Source: CALJUZ01 sp003387805
GTDB taxonomy: Bacteria > Bacillota > Limnochordia > Limnochordales > ZCTH02-B6
NCBI GenBank assembly: GCA_937975235.1
Contig: CALJUZ010000139.1
Coordinates: 1 to 21,551 of the forward strand
Length of the DNA: 21,551 bases
Reading direction: 5' to 3'
Shown: positions 5,874-13,450 of the stretch, piece after piece
Layout: every line of letters starts with the position of its first letter
How positions within the stretch are numbered: the stretch's first letter is position 1
Notes under the pieces: model-generated
Told to the model about the DNA's origin: nothing
The model's database searches: none
The model's input: only the letters and a program-made list of their open reading frames with translations
Translations under genes and position numbers: made by a program

Positions 5874-6668
5874 TCACCGCTCACGGGCCGTCTCCGGGCC
5901 CCGGCAGCAGCGGCCCAGCTGCTCCACCAGCTCTTCCAGCCGAAACGTTCCGGGCTGCACCGGCAGCCCCGCCGCGGCCAGCTCCCGGGCCATGCGCACC
6001 ACCGGCGGCACGTCCGCGCCCAGCCGGGCCAGCAGGCCCTCGTCGGCCAGAAGCTCCCCGGGCGGGCCGTCAAAGGCCACCCGCCCCCGGTCCAGCGCCA
6101 CGACCCGGTCGGCGACGGCCGCTTCGTCCATATGGTGGGTGACGTGCAGCACGGCCACGCCCTCCTCCCGGCACAGCCGCAGCGCCGTCGCCACCAGCTG
6201 CGCCCGGGCCGGCGGATCCAGCATGGCCGTGGCCTCGTCCAGCACCAGCACGTCGGGCTGCATGGCCATCACCGCCGCCACGGCCAGCAGCTGCTTCTGC
6301 CCGCCGGACAGCATGTACGGCGGCTGCGTGCGCCGTCCGGCCAGACCGCTCAGGGCCAGTCCCCGCTCCACCCGCTCGTCGATCTCCGCCGGGGGCACGC
6401 CCAGGTTTTCCGGCCCGAAGGCCAGCTCCTCCTCGACGGTAGCCGCCACCAGCTGGTTGTCGGGATTTTGGAACACGACGCCGACCCGCCGGCGGGCCTC
6501 CCAGTTCCAGTCCGGATGGGCCGTGTCCCGGCCCGCGACCAAAACCCGGCCCTCGGTGGGCAGCAGCAGCCCGTTGGCCAGCCGGGCCAGCGTCGACTTG
6601 CCCGACCCGTTGCGTCCCACCACCGCCACGAACCGGCCCGCGTCGATTTGAAGGCGGACGCCGGCCAA
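5874..6668 (-). CDS. ecfA1: ECF transporter ATPase EcfA1, with an unresolved non-canonical start
   Basis: This is the partner ATPase of EcfA2. From TTG 6668 the frame gives 264 aa with Walker A GRNGSGKST (18-26), VFQNPDNQLV (Q-loop; the QNPDNQ form marks EcfA1), LSGGQ (120-124), Walker B VLVLDEA (140-146) and the H-loop THH. However, TTG 6668 lies after the first beta strand. The 24 in-frame codons upstream (6740-6669) encode clear EcfA1 N-terminal sequence, LLEFIDAGYTYPDGGVRALAG, including the A-loop Tyr, yet contain no ATG, GTG or TTG before the rplQ TGA. Real initiation is therefore probably at ATC 6734-6732 (giving MRHPLLEF...) or CTG 6722-6720. A sequence error or TGA readthrough are alternatives. 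Identity is certain; the start is not. Confidence 0.9.
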   Translation of the reverse strand: MAGVRLQIDAGRFVAVVGRNGSGKSTLARLANGLLLPTEGRVLVAGRDTAHPDWNWEARRRVGVVFQNPDNQLVAATVEEELAFGPENLGVPPAEIDERVERGLALSGLAGRRTQPPYMLSGGQKQLLAVAAVMAMQPDVLVLDEATAMLDPPARAQLVATALRLCREEGVAVLHVTHHMDEAAVADRVVALDRGRVAFDGPPGELLADEGLLARLGADVPPVVRMARELAAAGLPVQPGTFRLEELVEQLGRCCRGPETARER

Positions 6669-6740
6669 CGCCCGGACGCCGCCGTCCGGATACGTGTAGC
6701 CGGCGTCTATAAACTCAAGCAGAGGATGACGGATGGCCGC

Positions 6741-7079
6741 TCACACCAGTGCGATGACGGCCATGGGCGCGGCGTCGCCGCGGCGGGGACCGATCTTGAC
6801 GACGCGGGTGTAGCCGCCGTTGCGATCCGCGTAGTTGGGCGCGACTTCATCGAAAAGCTTCTTGACGACCTTGGGATCCGTCAAGTACGCGGCGGCCTGC
6901 CGGCGCGCGTGCAAGTCGCCCCGCTTGCCCAGCGAAATCATCTTCTCCACCACCGGCTGCACCGCCTTGGCTTTGGCCTCGGTGGTGGTCACTTGCCCGT
7001 GGTCGAGAATTTGCGTGGCCAAATGACGCAGGAGGGCGCGACGATGGCTGCTCGTCCGGCCCAGCTTCGCTTGTTTCAT
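6741..7079 (-). CDS. rplQ: 50S ribosomal protein L17
   Basis: L17 binds 23S rRNA near the exit tunnel. The 112-aa product opens with MKQAKLGRTSSHRRALLRHLA and carries TTTEAKAKAVQPVVEKMISLGKRG and the terminal RRGDAAPMAVIALV, all typical. AAAGGAGGG precedes ATG 7077-7079 and overlaps the rpoA TAA stop. Its own TGA (6741-6743) is the only stop codon separating it from the ecfA1 reading frame, because the two genes are in the same frame. Confidence 0.97.
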   Translation of the reverse strand: MKQAKLGRTSSHRRALLRHLATQILDHGQVTTTEAKAKAVQPVVEKMISLGKRGDLHARRQAAAYLTDPKVVKKLFDEVAPNYADRNGGYTRVVKIGPRRGDAAPMAVIALV

Positions 7080-7095
7080 GCCCGTAGTCCCTCCT

Positions 7096-8037
7096 TTACT
7101 CCTCCGGCTGGCGCAAGGACAGGCCGAACTCCGCCAGTTTTTCCTTGACTTCCTGCAGCGACTTCTTGCCCAGGTTGCGCACCTTCAGCATGTCGGCCTC
7201 GGTCTTCTTCGTCAGCTCTTCCACCGTGTTGATGCCGGCCCGCTTCAGGCAGTTGTAGGAGCGCACCGACAGGTCCAGCTCCTCGATGGTCATGCTGAGG
7301 GCGCGGTCTTTGGGCTCCTCGTCCTTCTTGACCAGCACCTCGAAGTCGTCGGCCGCCTCGGTCAAGTTGACGAAGAGCTGCAAATGCTCAATCAAAATTT
7401 TCGCCGCGACGCTGACCGCCTCGTCGGGACGGATGCTGCCGTCGGTCCACACTTCCAGCACCAGCTGGTCGTAATCCGTCATGTGGCCGACGCGCGTGTC
7501 CTTCACCTCGAAGTTGACCTTCTTCACCGGCGAGAAAATGGAGTCCACCGCGATGACGCCGATGGGCTGGTCGTCCTTCTTGTTGCGGTCGGCCGGCCGC
7601 CACCCGCGGCCCGTCTCCACGGTCATTTCCATGGACAGGCGGCCGCCCTTGTCCAGCGTGGCGATGTGCAGGTCCGGATTGAGGATCTCCACGTCGGGGC
7701 CGTGCTCGATGTCGGCCGCGGTGACCGGGCCTTCCCCTTCCGCTTCCAGCCGCAGCGTCACCGGCTCGGTGCCGTGCATCTTCAGCAGCAGGTCCTTGAT
7801 GTTGAGCACGATCTCGGTGGTATCCTCCACCACCCCGGGAATGGTGGAAAACTCGTGCAGCACCCCATCGATGCGTATAGACGTTACGGCCGCACCCGGA
7901 AGGGAGGACAGCAGAATACGGCGCAGCGAGTTGCCCAGCGTAATGCCGTAGCCCCGCTCCAGCGGCTGGACAATGAAGCGGCCGCAGTTTTCGCCGCACT
8001 CCACCGTCTCAATGCGCGGTTTTTCTATCTCAAGCAT
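7096..8037 (-). CDS. rpoA: DNA-directed RNA polymerase subunit alpha
   Basis: This is the assembly platform and UP-element/activator contact of RNA polymerase. The 313-aa protein has the alpha-NTD (about 1-235) with the dimer motif LRRILLSSLPG at 38-48, an acidic/lysine linker (KKDEEPKDRA), and the alpha-CTD (about 250-313). DNA-contact residues there correspond to Arg259, Asn262 and Cys263 in VRSYNCLKRAGINTVEEL, and the helix-hairpin-helix is VRNLGKKSLQEVKEKL. Start ATG 8035-8037 gives MLEIEKPRIE, the family norm. Gene order rpsK-rpoA without rpsD between them matches Bacillus rather than many clostridia. Confidence 0.98.
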   Translation of the reverse strand: MLEIEKPRIETVECGENCGRFIVQPLERGYGITLGNSLRRILLSSLPGAAVTSIRIDGVLHEFSTIPGVVEDTTEIVLNIKDLLLKMHGTEPVTLRLEAEGEGPVTAADIEHGPDVEILNPDLHIATLDKGGRLSMEMTVETGRGWRPADRNKKDDQPIGVIAVDSIFSPVKKVNFEVKDTRVGHMTDYDQLVLEVWTDGSIRPDEAVSVAAKILIEHLQLFVNLTEAADDFEVLVKKDEEPKDRALSMTIEELDLSVRSYNCLKRAGINTVEELTKKTEADMLKVRNLGKKSLQEVKEKLAEFGLSLRQPEE

Positions 8038-8098
8038 GTTCAACAGAACCCTCCTCCTGGCAGGCGCCTGGTCCGCAACGGGGTGCAACGTCCGCCCC

Positions 8099-8494
8099 TC
8101 ACACGCGCCGGCGCTTCGGCGGCCGGCAGCCGTTGTGCGGAATCGGCGTCACGTCCTTGATCAGATTGACCTCCAGTCCCGCCGCCTGCAGCGACCGGAT
8201 GGCCGCCTCCCGGCCGGACCCGGGGCCCTTGACCCAGACTTCCACTTCCCGCATGCCGTGCTCCGCGGCTGCGCGCGCCGCCCGTTCCGCGGCCTGCCCC
8301 GCGGCGAACGGCGTGCCCTTGCGGGACCCCTTGAAGCCGGTGACACCCGCCGACGCCCAGGAAATCACGTTCCCCTGCTTGTCGGTAATGGTCACAATGG
8401 TGTTGTTGAACGTCGACTTGATGTGCGCGATGCCGCTCGGCACGTTCTTTCGCTCACGCCGCCGCGGCCTGGAACCTGTTCTCGGTCTCGCCAA
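8099..8494 (-). CDS. rpsK: 30S ribosomal protein S11
   Basis: S11 forms the 30S platform near the E-site mRNA with S6, S18 and S7. The 131-aa sequence has the family motifs VPSGIAHIKSTFNNTIVTITD, ASAGVTGFKGSRKGTPFAAGQAA and GPGSGREAAIRSLQAAGLEV, and ends in the basic tail THNGCRPP-like PIPHNGCRPPKRRRV. The start is TTG 8492-8494, with GGGGAGG eight bases upstream. No better ATG exists. It sits 15 nt after rpsM. Confidence 0.96.
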   Translation of the reverse strand: MARPRTGSRPRRRERKNVPSGIAHIKSTFNNTIVTITDKQGNVISWASAGVTGFKGSRKGTPFAAGQAAERAARAAAEHGMREVEVWVKGPGSGREAAIRSLQAAGLEVNLIKDVTPIPHNGCRPPKRRRV

Positions 8495-8509
8495 GCGAAC
8501 CGCCTCCCC

Positions 8510-8881
8510 TTACTTCTTCTTCTTTCCGCCCACGGTACGCCGCGGACCCTTGCGGGTGCGCGCGTTGGTGCGCGTCCTCTGGCCGCGCACGGGCAAACCG
8601 CGGCGGTGGCGCAAGCCCCGGTAGCAGCCGATGTCCATCAGCCGCTTGATGTCCATCTGCACGCGGCGACGCAAGTCGCCTTCCACCTCGTAGTTGGCGG
8701 CGATAAAATCGCGCAGACGGTTGGCTTCCTCCTCGGTCAAGTCCCGCACCTTCGTGTCGGGATCCACGCCCGTCGCCCGAAGAATCTCCTCGGCGCGGGA
8801 ACGGCCAATGCCGTAAATGTACGTCAGCCCAATGACGACCCGCTTGTCGCGGGGCAAGTCGACGCCGGCAATTCTCGCCAT
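8510..8881 (-). CDS. rpsM: 30S ribosomal protein S13
   Basis: S13 lies at the top of the 30S head and forms intersubunit bridges with L5. The 123-aa protein begins MARIAGVDLPRDKRVVIGLTYIYGIGR, with the helix-hairpin-helix region, and ends with the family signature HRRGLPVRGQRTRTNARTRKGPRRTV and a lysine run that reaches the P-site tRNA. It starts at ATG 8879-8881, 13 nt after rpmJ. Confidence 0.98.
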   Translation of the reverse strand: MARIAGVDLPRDKRVVIGLTYIYGIGRSRAEEILRATGVDPDTKVRDLTEEEANRLRDFIAANYEVEGDLRRRVQMDIKRLMDIGCYRGLRHRRGLPVRGQRTRTNARTRKGPRRTVGGKKKK

Positions 8882-8894
8882 CGTCCGTCACCCC

Positions 8895-9008
8895 CTAGCC
8901 CTGCTTCTGCTTGTGTTTCGGGTTCTCGCAAATCACCATCACCCGGCCGTGGCGGCGGATGATCTTGCACTTCTCGCACATGCGCTTCACCGAAGGACGC
9001 ACTTTCAT
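8895..9008 (-). CDS. rpmJ: 50S ribosomal protein L36, zinc-binding form
   Basis: This 37-aa gene is easily missed because of its size. Its product starts MKVRPSVKRMCEKCKIIRR and ends KHKQKQG. Cys11, Cys14, Cys27 and His32 form the zinc ribbon, so this is the zinc-containing (C+) type and not the zinc-independent paralogue. L36 is a small 50S protein that stabilises 23S rRNA late in assembly. ATG 9006-9008 and stop TAG 8895-8897 are clear. The position between infA and rpsM is the standard one. Confidence 0.96.
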   Translation of the reverse strand: MKVRPSVKRMCEKCKIIRRHGRVMVICENPKHKQKQG

Positions 9009-9039
9009 CGCCGTAATCCTCCTCAAAAGCCGTACAGGC

Positions 9040-9258
9040 TTAACGCTTGCGGTACGTGATCCGGCCCCTGGACAGATCGTAAGGCGACAGCTCCACCGTC
9101 ACCCGGTCGCCGGGCAAAATGCGAATGAAGTGCATCCGCATCTTGCCGGAGATGTGACAGAGGACCACGTGCCCGTTGTCCAGCTCCACGCGGAACATGG
9201 CGTTGGGCAGCGCCTCCGTCACCGTGCCTTCCATTTCAATCATGTCGTCTCTTGCCAT
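9040..9258 (-). CDS. infA: Translation initiation factor IF-1
   Basis: IF-1 binds the 30S A site during initiation. The 72-aa single S1/OB-fold protein reads DDMIEMEGTVTEALPNAMFR near the N-terminus, then GHVVLCHISGKMRMHFIRI and PGDRVTVELSPYDLSRGRI, the standard family motifs. ATG 9256-9258 lies 4 nt after the stop of the KOW gene. Gene order KOW-infA-rpmJ-rpsM is conserved in Firmicutes. Confidence 0.98.
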   Translation of the reverse strand: MARDDMIEMEGTVTEALPNAMFRVELDNGHVVLCHISGKMRMHFIRILPGDRVTVELSPYDLSRGRITYRKR

Positions 9259-9262
9259 CGGG

Positions 9263-9544
9263 TCAGCCCGCCTCCTTCAGCTTGGCCACGAGGACCGAGA
9301 GCGCCGCCCGGACTTCGGCGTCGTCCGCCGTCTCGCCCCGCCTCCATTTGGCGCCCAGCTCGTCGGCCACCAGCGAATGCGGCTGCAAGTGCCGCGGGTT
9401 TTTCCGTTTCGGCTTGGCCACGGACCGACCCTCTCCGTCGACGACCAGCACGAAGCCGTCATCCAGCACCCGGTACACCAGCATCGGCTTGCCTCGATCC
9501 CGTCCGGCTTTGGAAGTGACCAGCCTGCCAGGTTCCAGTTGCAT
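9263..9544 (-). CDS. KOW-domain RNA-binding protein (YbzG/L14e-like)
   Basis: This 93-aa protein begins MQLEPGRLVTSKAGRDRGKP, a KOW motif as found in L14e/L27e-type ribosomal proteins. It continues with a short SH3-like barrel (LVYRVLDDGFVLVVDGEGR) and the basic stretch KPKRKNPRHLQP. A small KOW protein in this exact place between map and infA is common in Firmicutes (ybzG in B. subtilis); its role is not established. RNA or ribosome binding is inferred from the fold and location. The start ATG 9542-9544 has GGGAG upstream. The frame remains open beyond it only as an overlap with map. The C-terminal 30 residues are predicted helical and specific to this protein. Confidence 0.88.
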   Translation of the reverse strand: MQLEPGRLVTSKAGRDRGKPMLVYRVLDDGFVLVVDGEGRSVAKPKRKNPRHLQPHSLVADELGAKWRRGETADDAEVRAALSVLVAKLKEAG

Positions 9545-9564
9545 GCCGTCTCCCGCCCGCCGTG

Positions 9565-10311
9565 TCAAACTACCGTCAGAATCTCCGCTTGCCCTTCGCG
9601 CACCGCCACGGTGTGCTCGAAGTGGGCCGACAAGCTGCCGTCCGCCGTCACCGCCGTCCAGTTGTCCTCCAAAATGCGCACGTCGTCGCCGCCCGCGTTG
9701 ACCATCGGCTCGATGGCCAGCGTCATCCCTTCCTTCAGCTTCGGCCCCCGGCCGGGCCGGCCGAAGTTGGGGATTTGCGGCGCCTCGTGCATGCTGCGCC
9801 CGATGCCGTGGCCGACGAAGCTCTTCACCACCGAGAAGCCCGCGGCCTCCACGTGCGACTGCACCGCGTGGCCGATGTCGGACAGCCGGTTGCCCGCCAC
9901 CGCTTGCTCGATGGCCTTCATCAGCGACTCCTCGGTCACCCGCAAAAGCTTCTGCGCGAGCTCCGACACCTGGCCTACCGGGTAGGTCCAGGCCGAGTCG
10001 CCGCAGAAGCCGTCGACGAACGCGCCGATGTCCACCGCGATGATGTCGCCTTCCTCCAGCACCCTCGGTCCCGGAATGCCGTGCACCACTTCGTCGTTGA
10101 CGCTGGTGCACACGTGGGCCGGGTAGCCGTGGTAGCCTTTGAAGGCGGACACGGCGCCGACGCGCTGGAAAAACTCCGCTACCCAGCGGTCGATGTCGGC
10201 CGTCGTGATCCCCGGGCGCAGCCGCTCCCGCACGATTTCGTGGGCCTGGGCCACCACCCGCCCCGCCTTGCGCATGGCGGCGATCTCCGACTCCGACTTC
10301 AAAATAATCAA
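9565..10311 (-). CDS. map: Type I methionine aminopeptidase
   Basis: This enzyme removes the initiator methionine from nascent proteins. The 248-aa protein has all five metal ligands: Asp94 (AVDIG), Asp105 (CGDSAW), His168 (VGHGIG), Glu201 (AIEPMV) and Glu232 (HFEHT). The substrate-binding His77 is in VVHGIPG. Starting at TTG 10311-10309 gives MIILKSESEIAAMRKAG, the family N-terminus and the same length as the B. subtilis protein. The start overlaps the adk TGA (TTGA), so translation is probably coupled and no strong SD is needed. Confidence 0.96.
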   Translation of the reverse strand: MIILKSESEIAAMRKAGRVVAQAHEIVRERLRPGITTADIDRWVAEFFQRVGAVSAFKGYHGYPAHVCTSVNDEVVHGIPGPRVLEEGDIIAVDIGAFVDGFCGDSAWTYPVGQVSELAQKLLRVTEESLMKAIEQAVAGNRLSDIGHAVQSHVEAAGFSVVKSFVGHGIGRSMHEAPQIPNFGRPGRGPKLKEGMTLAIEPMVNAGGDDVRILEDNWTAVTADGSLSAHFEHTVAVREGQAEILTVV

Positions 10312-10982
10312 GGCGCGTCGCCCGCCCGCCCGTCCAGGCCGAAGGGCCGCAGGCCCTCGAGGATGTCGGCCAGCACTTCGGGCACGTCCCGGCCGCCGTC
10401 CACGGTGACCAGCCTGTTTTCGGCCCGATAAAATTCTACCACGGGATGGGTCTGATCCATATATACCTGCAGCCGCCGCCGCGCCGTCTCCTCGGTGTCG
10501 TCGGGCCGCTGAACCAACGGCCCGCCGCACTGCGAGCACCGGCCCGCCTCCACCTCCGGGGCCCCTGCCCCGTACGTGGCGCCGCACTGCGAGCAGACGC
10601 GCCGGCCGGCGATGCGGCGAATGGCTTCCTCCTGGTCCACGTCGATAAACACCGCGGCGTCGATGGGTTTGCCCGCCGCGGCCAGCGTGTCCCGCAGCGC
10701 CTCGGCCTGAGGCACCGTGCGGGGAAAGCCGTCGAGAATAAACCCGTCCCGGGCGTCGGGCTGGCTCAGCCGCTGTTCCACCAGAGCCACCGTCAAGCTG
10801 TCGGGCACCAGCTCCCCGCGCTCGACGTACTCTTTGACCTGGCGCCCCAGCTCCGTGTCGGACTGCAGCGCCTCCCGAAACATGTCACCCGTGGAAATAC
10901 GGGGAATGCCCAGCTCCTTCGCCAGCAAGTCCGCCTGGGTCCCCTTGCCGGCGCCGGGCAGCCCCAGCATTACGAGCCGCAC
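10308..10982 (-). CDS. adk: Adenylate kinase, zinc-containing long form
   Basis: The enzyme catalyses ATP + AMP to 2 ADP in the cytosol. The 224-aa protein has the P-loop GLPGAGKGTQ (7-16), the AMP-binding region ISTGDMFREAL, and the motif GFILDGFPRTVPQAE. Its LID domain holds four cysteines (Cys130, Cys133, Cys149, Cys152), a structural zinc site common in Gram-positive and thermophilic enzymes. The start is GTG 10980-10982, with GGAGG seven bases upstream. It sits between secY and map, as is usual in Gram-positive spc operons. The C-terminal tail (DGRAGDAP) is unique. Confidence 0.97.
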   Translation of the reverse strand: MRLVMLGLPGAGKGTQADLLAKELGIPRISTGDMFREALQSDTELGRQVKEYVERGELVPDSLTVALVEQRLSQPDARDGFILDGFPRTVPQAEALRDTLAAAGKPIDAAVFIDVDQEEAIRRIAGRRVCSQCGATYGAGAPEVEAGRCSQCGGPLVQRPDDTEETARRRLQVYMDQTHPVVEFYRAENRLVTVDGGRDVPEVLADILEGLRPFGLDGRAGDAP

Positions 10983-11007
10983 GCCAACGCCTCCATCCGC
11001 TTCCGGC

Positions 11008-12279
11008 CTACTTCAAGAAGCCTTCGTAGTGGCGCATGAGCAGCTGCGCCTCCATCTGCTTCATCGTGTCCAGCGCCACGCCCACCACGATCAGCAAGCC
11101 CGTGCCGCCGAAGTACAGGAACGTGGTCGGCATGTTGGTAATGGCCGCCATCACGTACGGCATGACCGCGATGAAGCCCAGGAACAGCGCGCCCGCCAGC
11201 GTCAGCCGGCTCAGCACGCGATCCAGGTACTGCGCGGTGGGCTTGCCGGGCCGCAGCCCCGGGATGAAGCCGCCGTACTTCCGCATGTTGTCGGCGACGT
11301 CGGCCGGATTCCACGTCACCGCGGTGTAGAAGTACGTGAAGAAGATGACCATCACGAAGTACAGTAAATTGTACCCAAGGGTGCCAATCCCTATCACGCG
11401 TTCCACCCACGGCGCGATGCCCGGGATGAACTGCGCCAGCGTCAGCGGGAACATCAGCACCGACGACGCGAAGATGACCGGGATGACGCCGGCCTGGTTC
11501 ACCTTCATCGGGATGTGGGTGGACTGACCGCCGTACATGCGCCGGCCCACCACCCGCTTGGCGTACTGCACCGGCACCCGCCGCTCGCCCTGCTGCACCA
11601 TGATGATGGCCATAATGACCAGCAGACCGGCCACCGCGAAGAACAGCAGGCTGAACGGGTTGACGCCGCCCTCGCCCAGGGCCCGGAAAATGTTGACGGT
11701 GCCCACGGGCACGCCGGCCACGATACCCGCGAAAATCAGCAGCGAGATGCCGTTGCCGATGCCGTGCTCGGTAATCTTCTCGCCCAGCCACATCAGGAAC
11801 GTGGAGCCGGCCGTCAGCGTCAGCACGATGGTGATGAACGTGAACGCGTCGGTGCGCGCCAAAACGCCCCAGTTGTAGGCCAGGCTGGTGACGCCGATGG
11901 ACTGGATGATACCCAGCGCCACGGTGCCGTAGCGGGTGTACTCCTGAATCTTCTTCCGGCCCTCGGGGCCTTCTTTCGCCAATTCCTCCAGCTTAGGTAT
12001 GACAATCGTCAACAGCTGCAGAATAATGGACGCGGTGATGTACGGCTGCACGCCCAGAGCGAACACCGTAAAGCGCCCCAAGGCGCCGCCCGAGAACAGA
12101 TTCAGAAACCCGAAAATGCCGCCGCCTTCGACACCGAGCTGCGCGGCCAGACCCGCCGCGTCCACGCCGGGCACCGGCACGAAGGAGCCGATGCGAAACA
12201 CGACGAGAAGCCCCATCGTGTAGAGGAGCTTCCGGCGAAGGTCCGGGATGCGCAGCGCGTTTTTCAGCGCTTCCAGCAC
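11008..12279 (-). CDS. secY: Preprotein translocase subunit SecY
   Basis: SecY is the central channel of the Sec translocon in the cytoplasmic membrane. The 423-aa protein has about ten hydrophobic segments. It begins LKNALRIPDLRRKLLYTMGLLVVFRIGSFVPVPGVD and carries YITASIILQLL, the conserved loop motif YAKRVVGRRMYGGQSTHIPMKVNQAGVIPVIFASS and the C-terminal FLGFIAVMPYV region. GTG 12277-12279 follows the rplO TAG with no gap, and GAGGTG provides the SD. Its location after rplO and before adk is canonical. Confidence 0.98.
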   Translation of the reverse strand: MLEALKNALRIPDLRRKLLYTMGLLVVFRIGSFVPVPGVDAAGLAAQLGVEGGGIFGFLNLFSGGALGRFTVFALGVQPYITASIILQLLTIVIPKLEELAKEGPEGRKKIQEYTRYGTVALGIIQSIGVTSLAYNWGVLARTDAFTFITIVLTLTAGSTFLMWLGEKITEHGIGNGISLLIFAGIVAGVPVGTVNIFRALGEGGVNPFSLLFFAVAGLLVIMAIIMVQQGERRVPVQYAKRVVGRRMYGGQSTHIPMKVNQAGVIPVIFASSVLMFPLTLAQFIPGIAPWVERVIGIGTLGYNLLYFVMVIFFTYFYTAVTWNPADVADNMRKYGGFIPGLRPGKPTAQYLDRVLSRLTLAGALFLGFIAVMPYVMAAITNMPTTFLYFGGTGLLIVVGVALDTMKQMEAQLLMRHYEGFLK

Positions 12280-12723
12280 CTAGATCACCTCGATGTTTCC
12301 GCCGGCGGCCCGAATCTTCTCCGCGGCGGCTCGGCTGAAGGCGTGCACGCGCACCGTCAGCGGCCGCGTAATCTCGCCGTTCCCCAAAATCTTGATGCCC
12401 GCCTTCGCGTCCCGCACAACGCGCGTCTCCAGCAGCAGTTCCGGCGTCACCACCGTGTTGGGCTCGAAGCGGTTCAGCTTCTCCACGTTGACGGTGGCGT
12501 ACTCGCGCTTAAAGGGCGCGTTGGTAAAGCCCCGCTTGGGCAGACGCCGCTGCAGCGGCGTCTGGCCGCCCTCGAAACCCGGGCCCTTGCCGCCGCCCGC
12601 GCGGGCGCCCTGGCCCTTCTGGCCCCGGCCCGACGTCTTGCCCAGGCCCGAGCCGATGCCGCGCCCGACTCGCTTGGCTTTCCGGCGCGCGCCGGCCGGC
12701 GGCCGCAATTCGTGCAGCTTCAT
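12280..12723 (-). CDS. rplO: 50S ribosomal protein L15
   Basis: L15 is a late-assembly 50S protein. The 147-aa product has the family's basic, glycine-rich N-terminal extension (KRVGRGIGSGLGKTSGRGQKGQG), which threads into 23S rRNA, then FEGGQTPLQRRLPKRGF and a globular C-terminus ending FSRAAAEKIRAAGG. The start ATG 12721-12723 lies one base after the rpmD TGA. Confidence 0.97.
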   Translation of the reverse strand: MKLHELRPPAGARRKAKRVGRGIGSGLGKTSGRGQKGQGARAGGGKGPGFEGGQTPLQRRLPKRGFTNAPFKREYATVNVEKLNRFEPNTVVTPELLLETRVVRDAKAGIKILGNGEITRPLTVRVHAFSRAAAEKIRAAGGNIEVI

Positions 12724-12724
12724 C

Positions 12725-12907
12725 TCAGATTTCCTCCACTTCGACCAGGTGGCGCACCTTGAAGATCATCCCGCGAATGGTGGGATTGTCCTCGTGCACC
12801 ACGGTGTGGTTGAGACGCCGCAGTCCCAGCGCGCGAATCGTGTCCTTCTGGTCCTGCTGACGACCGATCGCGCTTCTTTTCCACGTGATCTTCAACTGCC
12901 CGGCCAT
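12725..12907 (-). CDS. rpmD: 50S ribosomal protein L30
   Basis: This is a 60-aa protein, MAGQLKITWKRSAIGRQQDQ then ALGLRRLNHTVVHEDNPTIRGMI, matching bacterial L30 in length and motif order. I choose ATG 12905-12907 over GTG 12908-12910, because AAGGGGG sits seven bases before the ATG and only four before the GTG. Confidence 0.96.
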   Translation of the reverse strand: MAGQLKITWKRSAIGRQQDQKDTIRALGLRRLNHTVVHEDNPTIRGMIFKVRHLVEVEEI

Positions 12908-12919
12908 CACCAGTCCCCC

Positions 12920-13426
12920 TTAACCCACGATCTCCTCGACGGCCTTGCCGCGCAGCGCGGCGACCTGCTCCGCCGTGCGCATCTCCCGCAGCGCCTTGAG
13001 CGTGGCCCGCACCACGTTGGTGGGGTTGTTGGAGCCCAACGACTTGGTCAGCACGTCGCGCACGCCGGCCAGCTCCAGGACCGCCCGCACCGGGCCGCCC
13101 GCGATGACGCCCGTACCGGGCGAAGCGGGCTTCAAAAACACCTTGGCGCCGCTGAAGCGCGTCGTAATCTCGTGCGGGATGGTCGTCCCCACCAACGGCA
13201 CGTCAATCATGTTCTTGCGGGCGGACTCCACGGCTTTCCGAATCGCGCCGGCCACCTCGCGAGACTTGCCCAGTCCCGCACCGACCTTTCCGGCGCCGTC
13301 GCCGACCACCACCAGCGCGGAGAACCGCCGCGTCCGGCCGCCTTTGACCACTTTCGACACGGGATTAATCCAAACGACCCGCTCTTCAAGCTCCGGCTGG
13401 GCGTCCCGCCTCGAACGCTGTTCCAC
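12920..13426 (-). CDS. rpsE: 30S ribosomal protein S5
   Basis: S5 takes part in decoding fidelity and the mRNA entry helicase. The 168-aa product has the N-terminal dsRNA-binding-like domain (VVWINPVSKVVKGGRTRRFSALVVVGD) and the C-terminal domain with LKPASPGTGVIAGGPVRAVLELAGV and KSLGSNNPTNVVRAT. It starts at GTG 13424-13426 behind a G-rich SD. Length and order in the spc segment are normal. Confidence 0.97.
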   Translation of the reverse strand: MEQRSRRDAQPELEERVVWINPVSKVVKGGRTRRFSALVVVGDGAGKVGAGLGKSREVAGAIRKAVESARKNMIDVPLVGTTIPHEITTRFSGAKVFLKPASPGTGVIAGGPVRAVLELAGVRDVLTKSLGSNNPTNVVRATLKALREMRTAEQVAALRGKAVEEIVG

Positions 13427-13450
13427 GGGTCCGCACCCCCTCTCCCGAAC

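Noticed and set aside
4986..7148. Very long + strand frame (720 codons) opposite ecfA2-ecfA1-rplQ
   Set aside because: It is a codon-bias shadow of GC-rich genes on the other strand, with low-complexity His/Arg/Gln/Pro composition. The same holds for the other long + strand frames across the ribosomal cluster.
12905..12910. GTG 12910 as rpmD start
   Set aside because: The adjacent ATG 12907 has better SD spacing and gives the usual L30 N-terminus.
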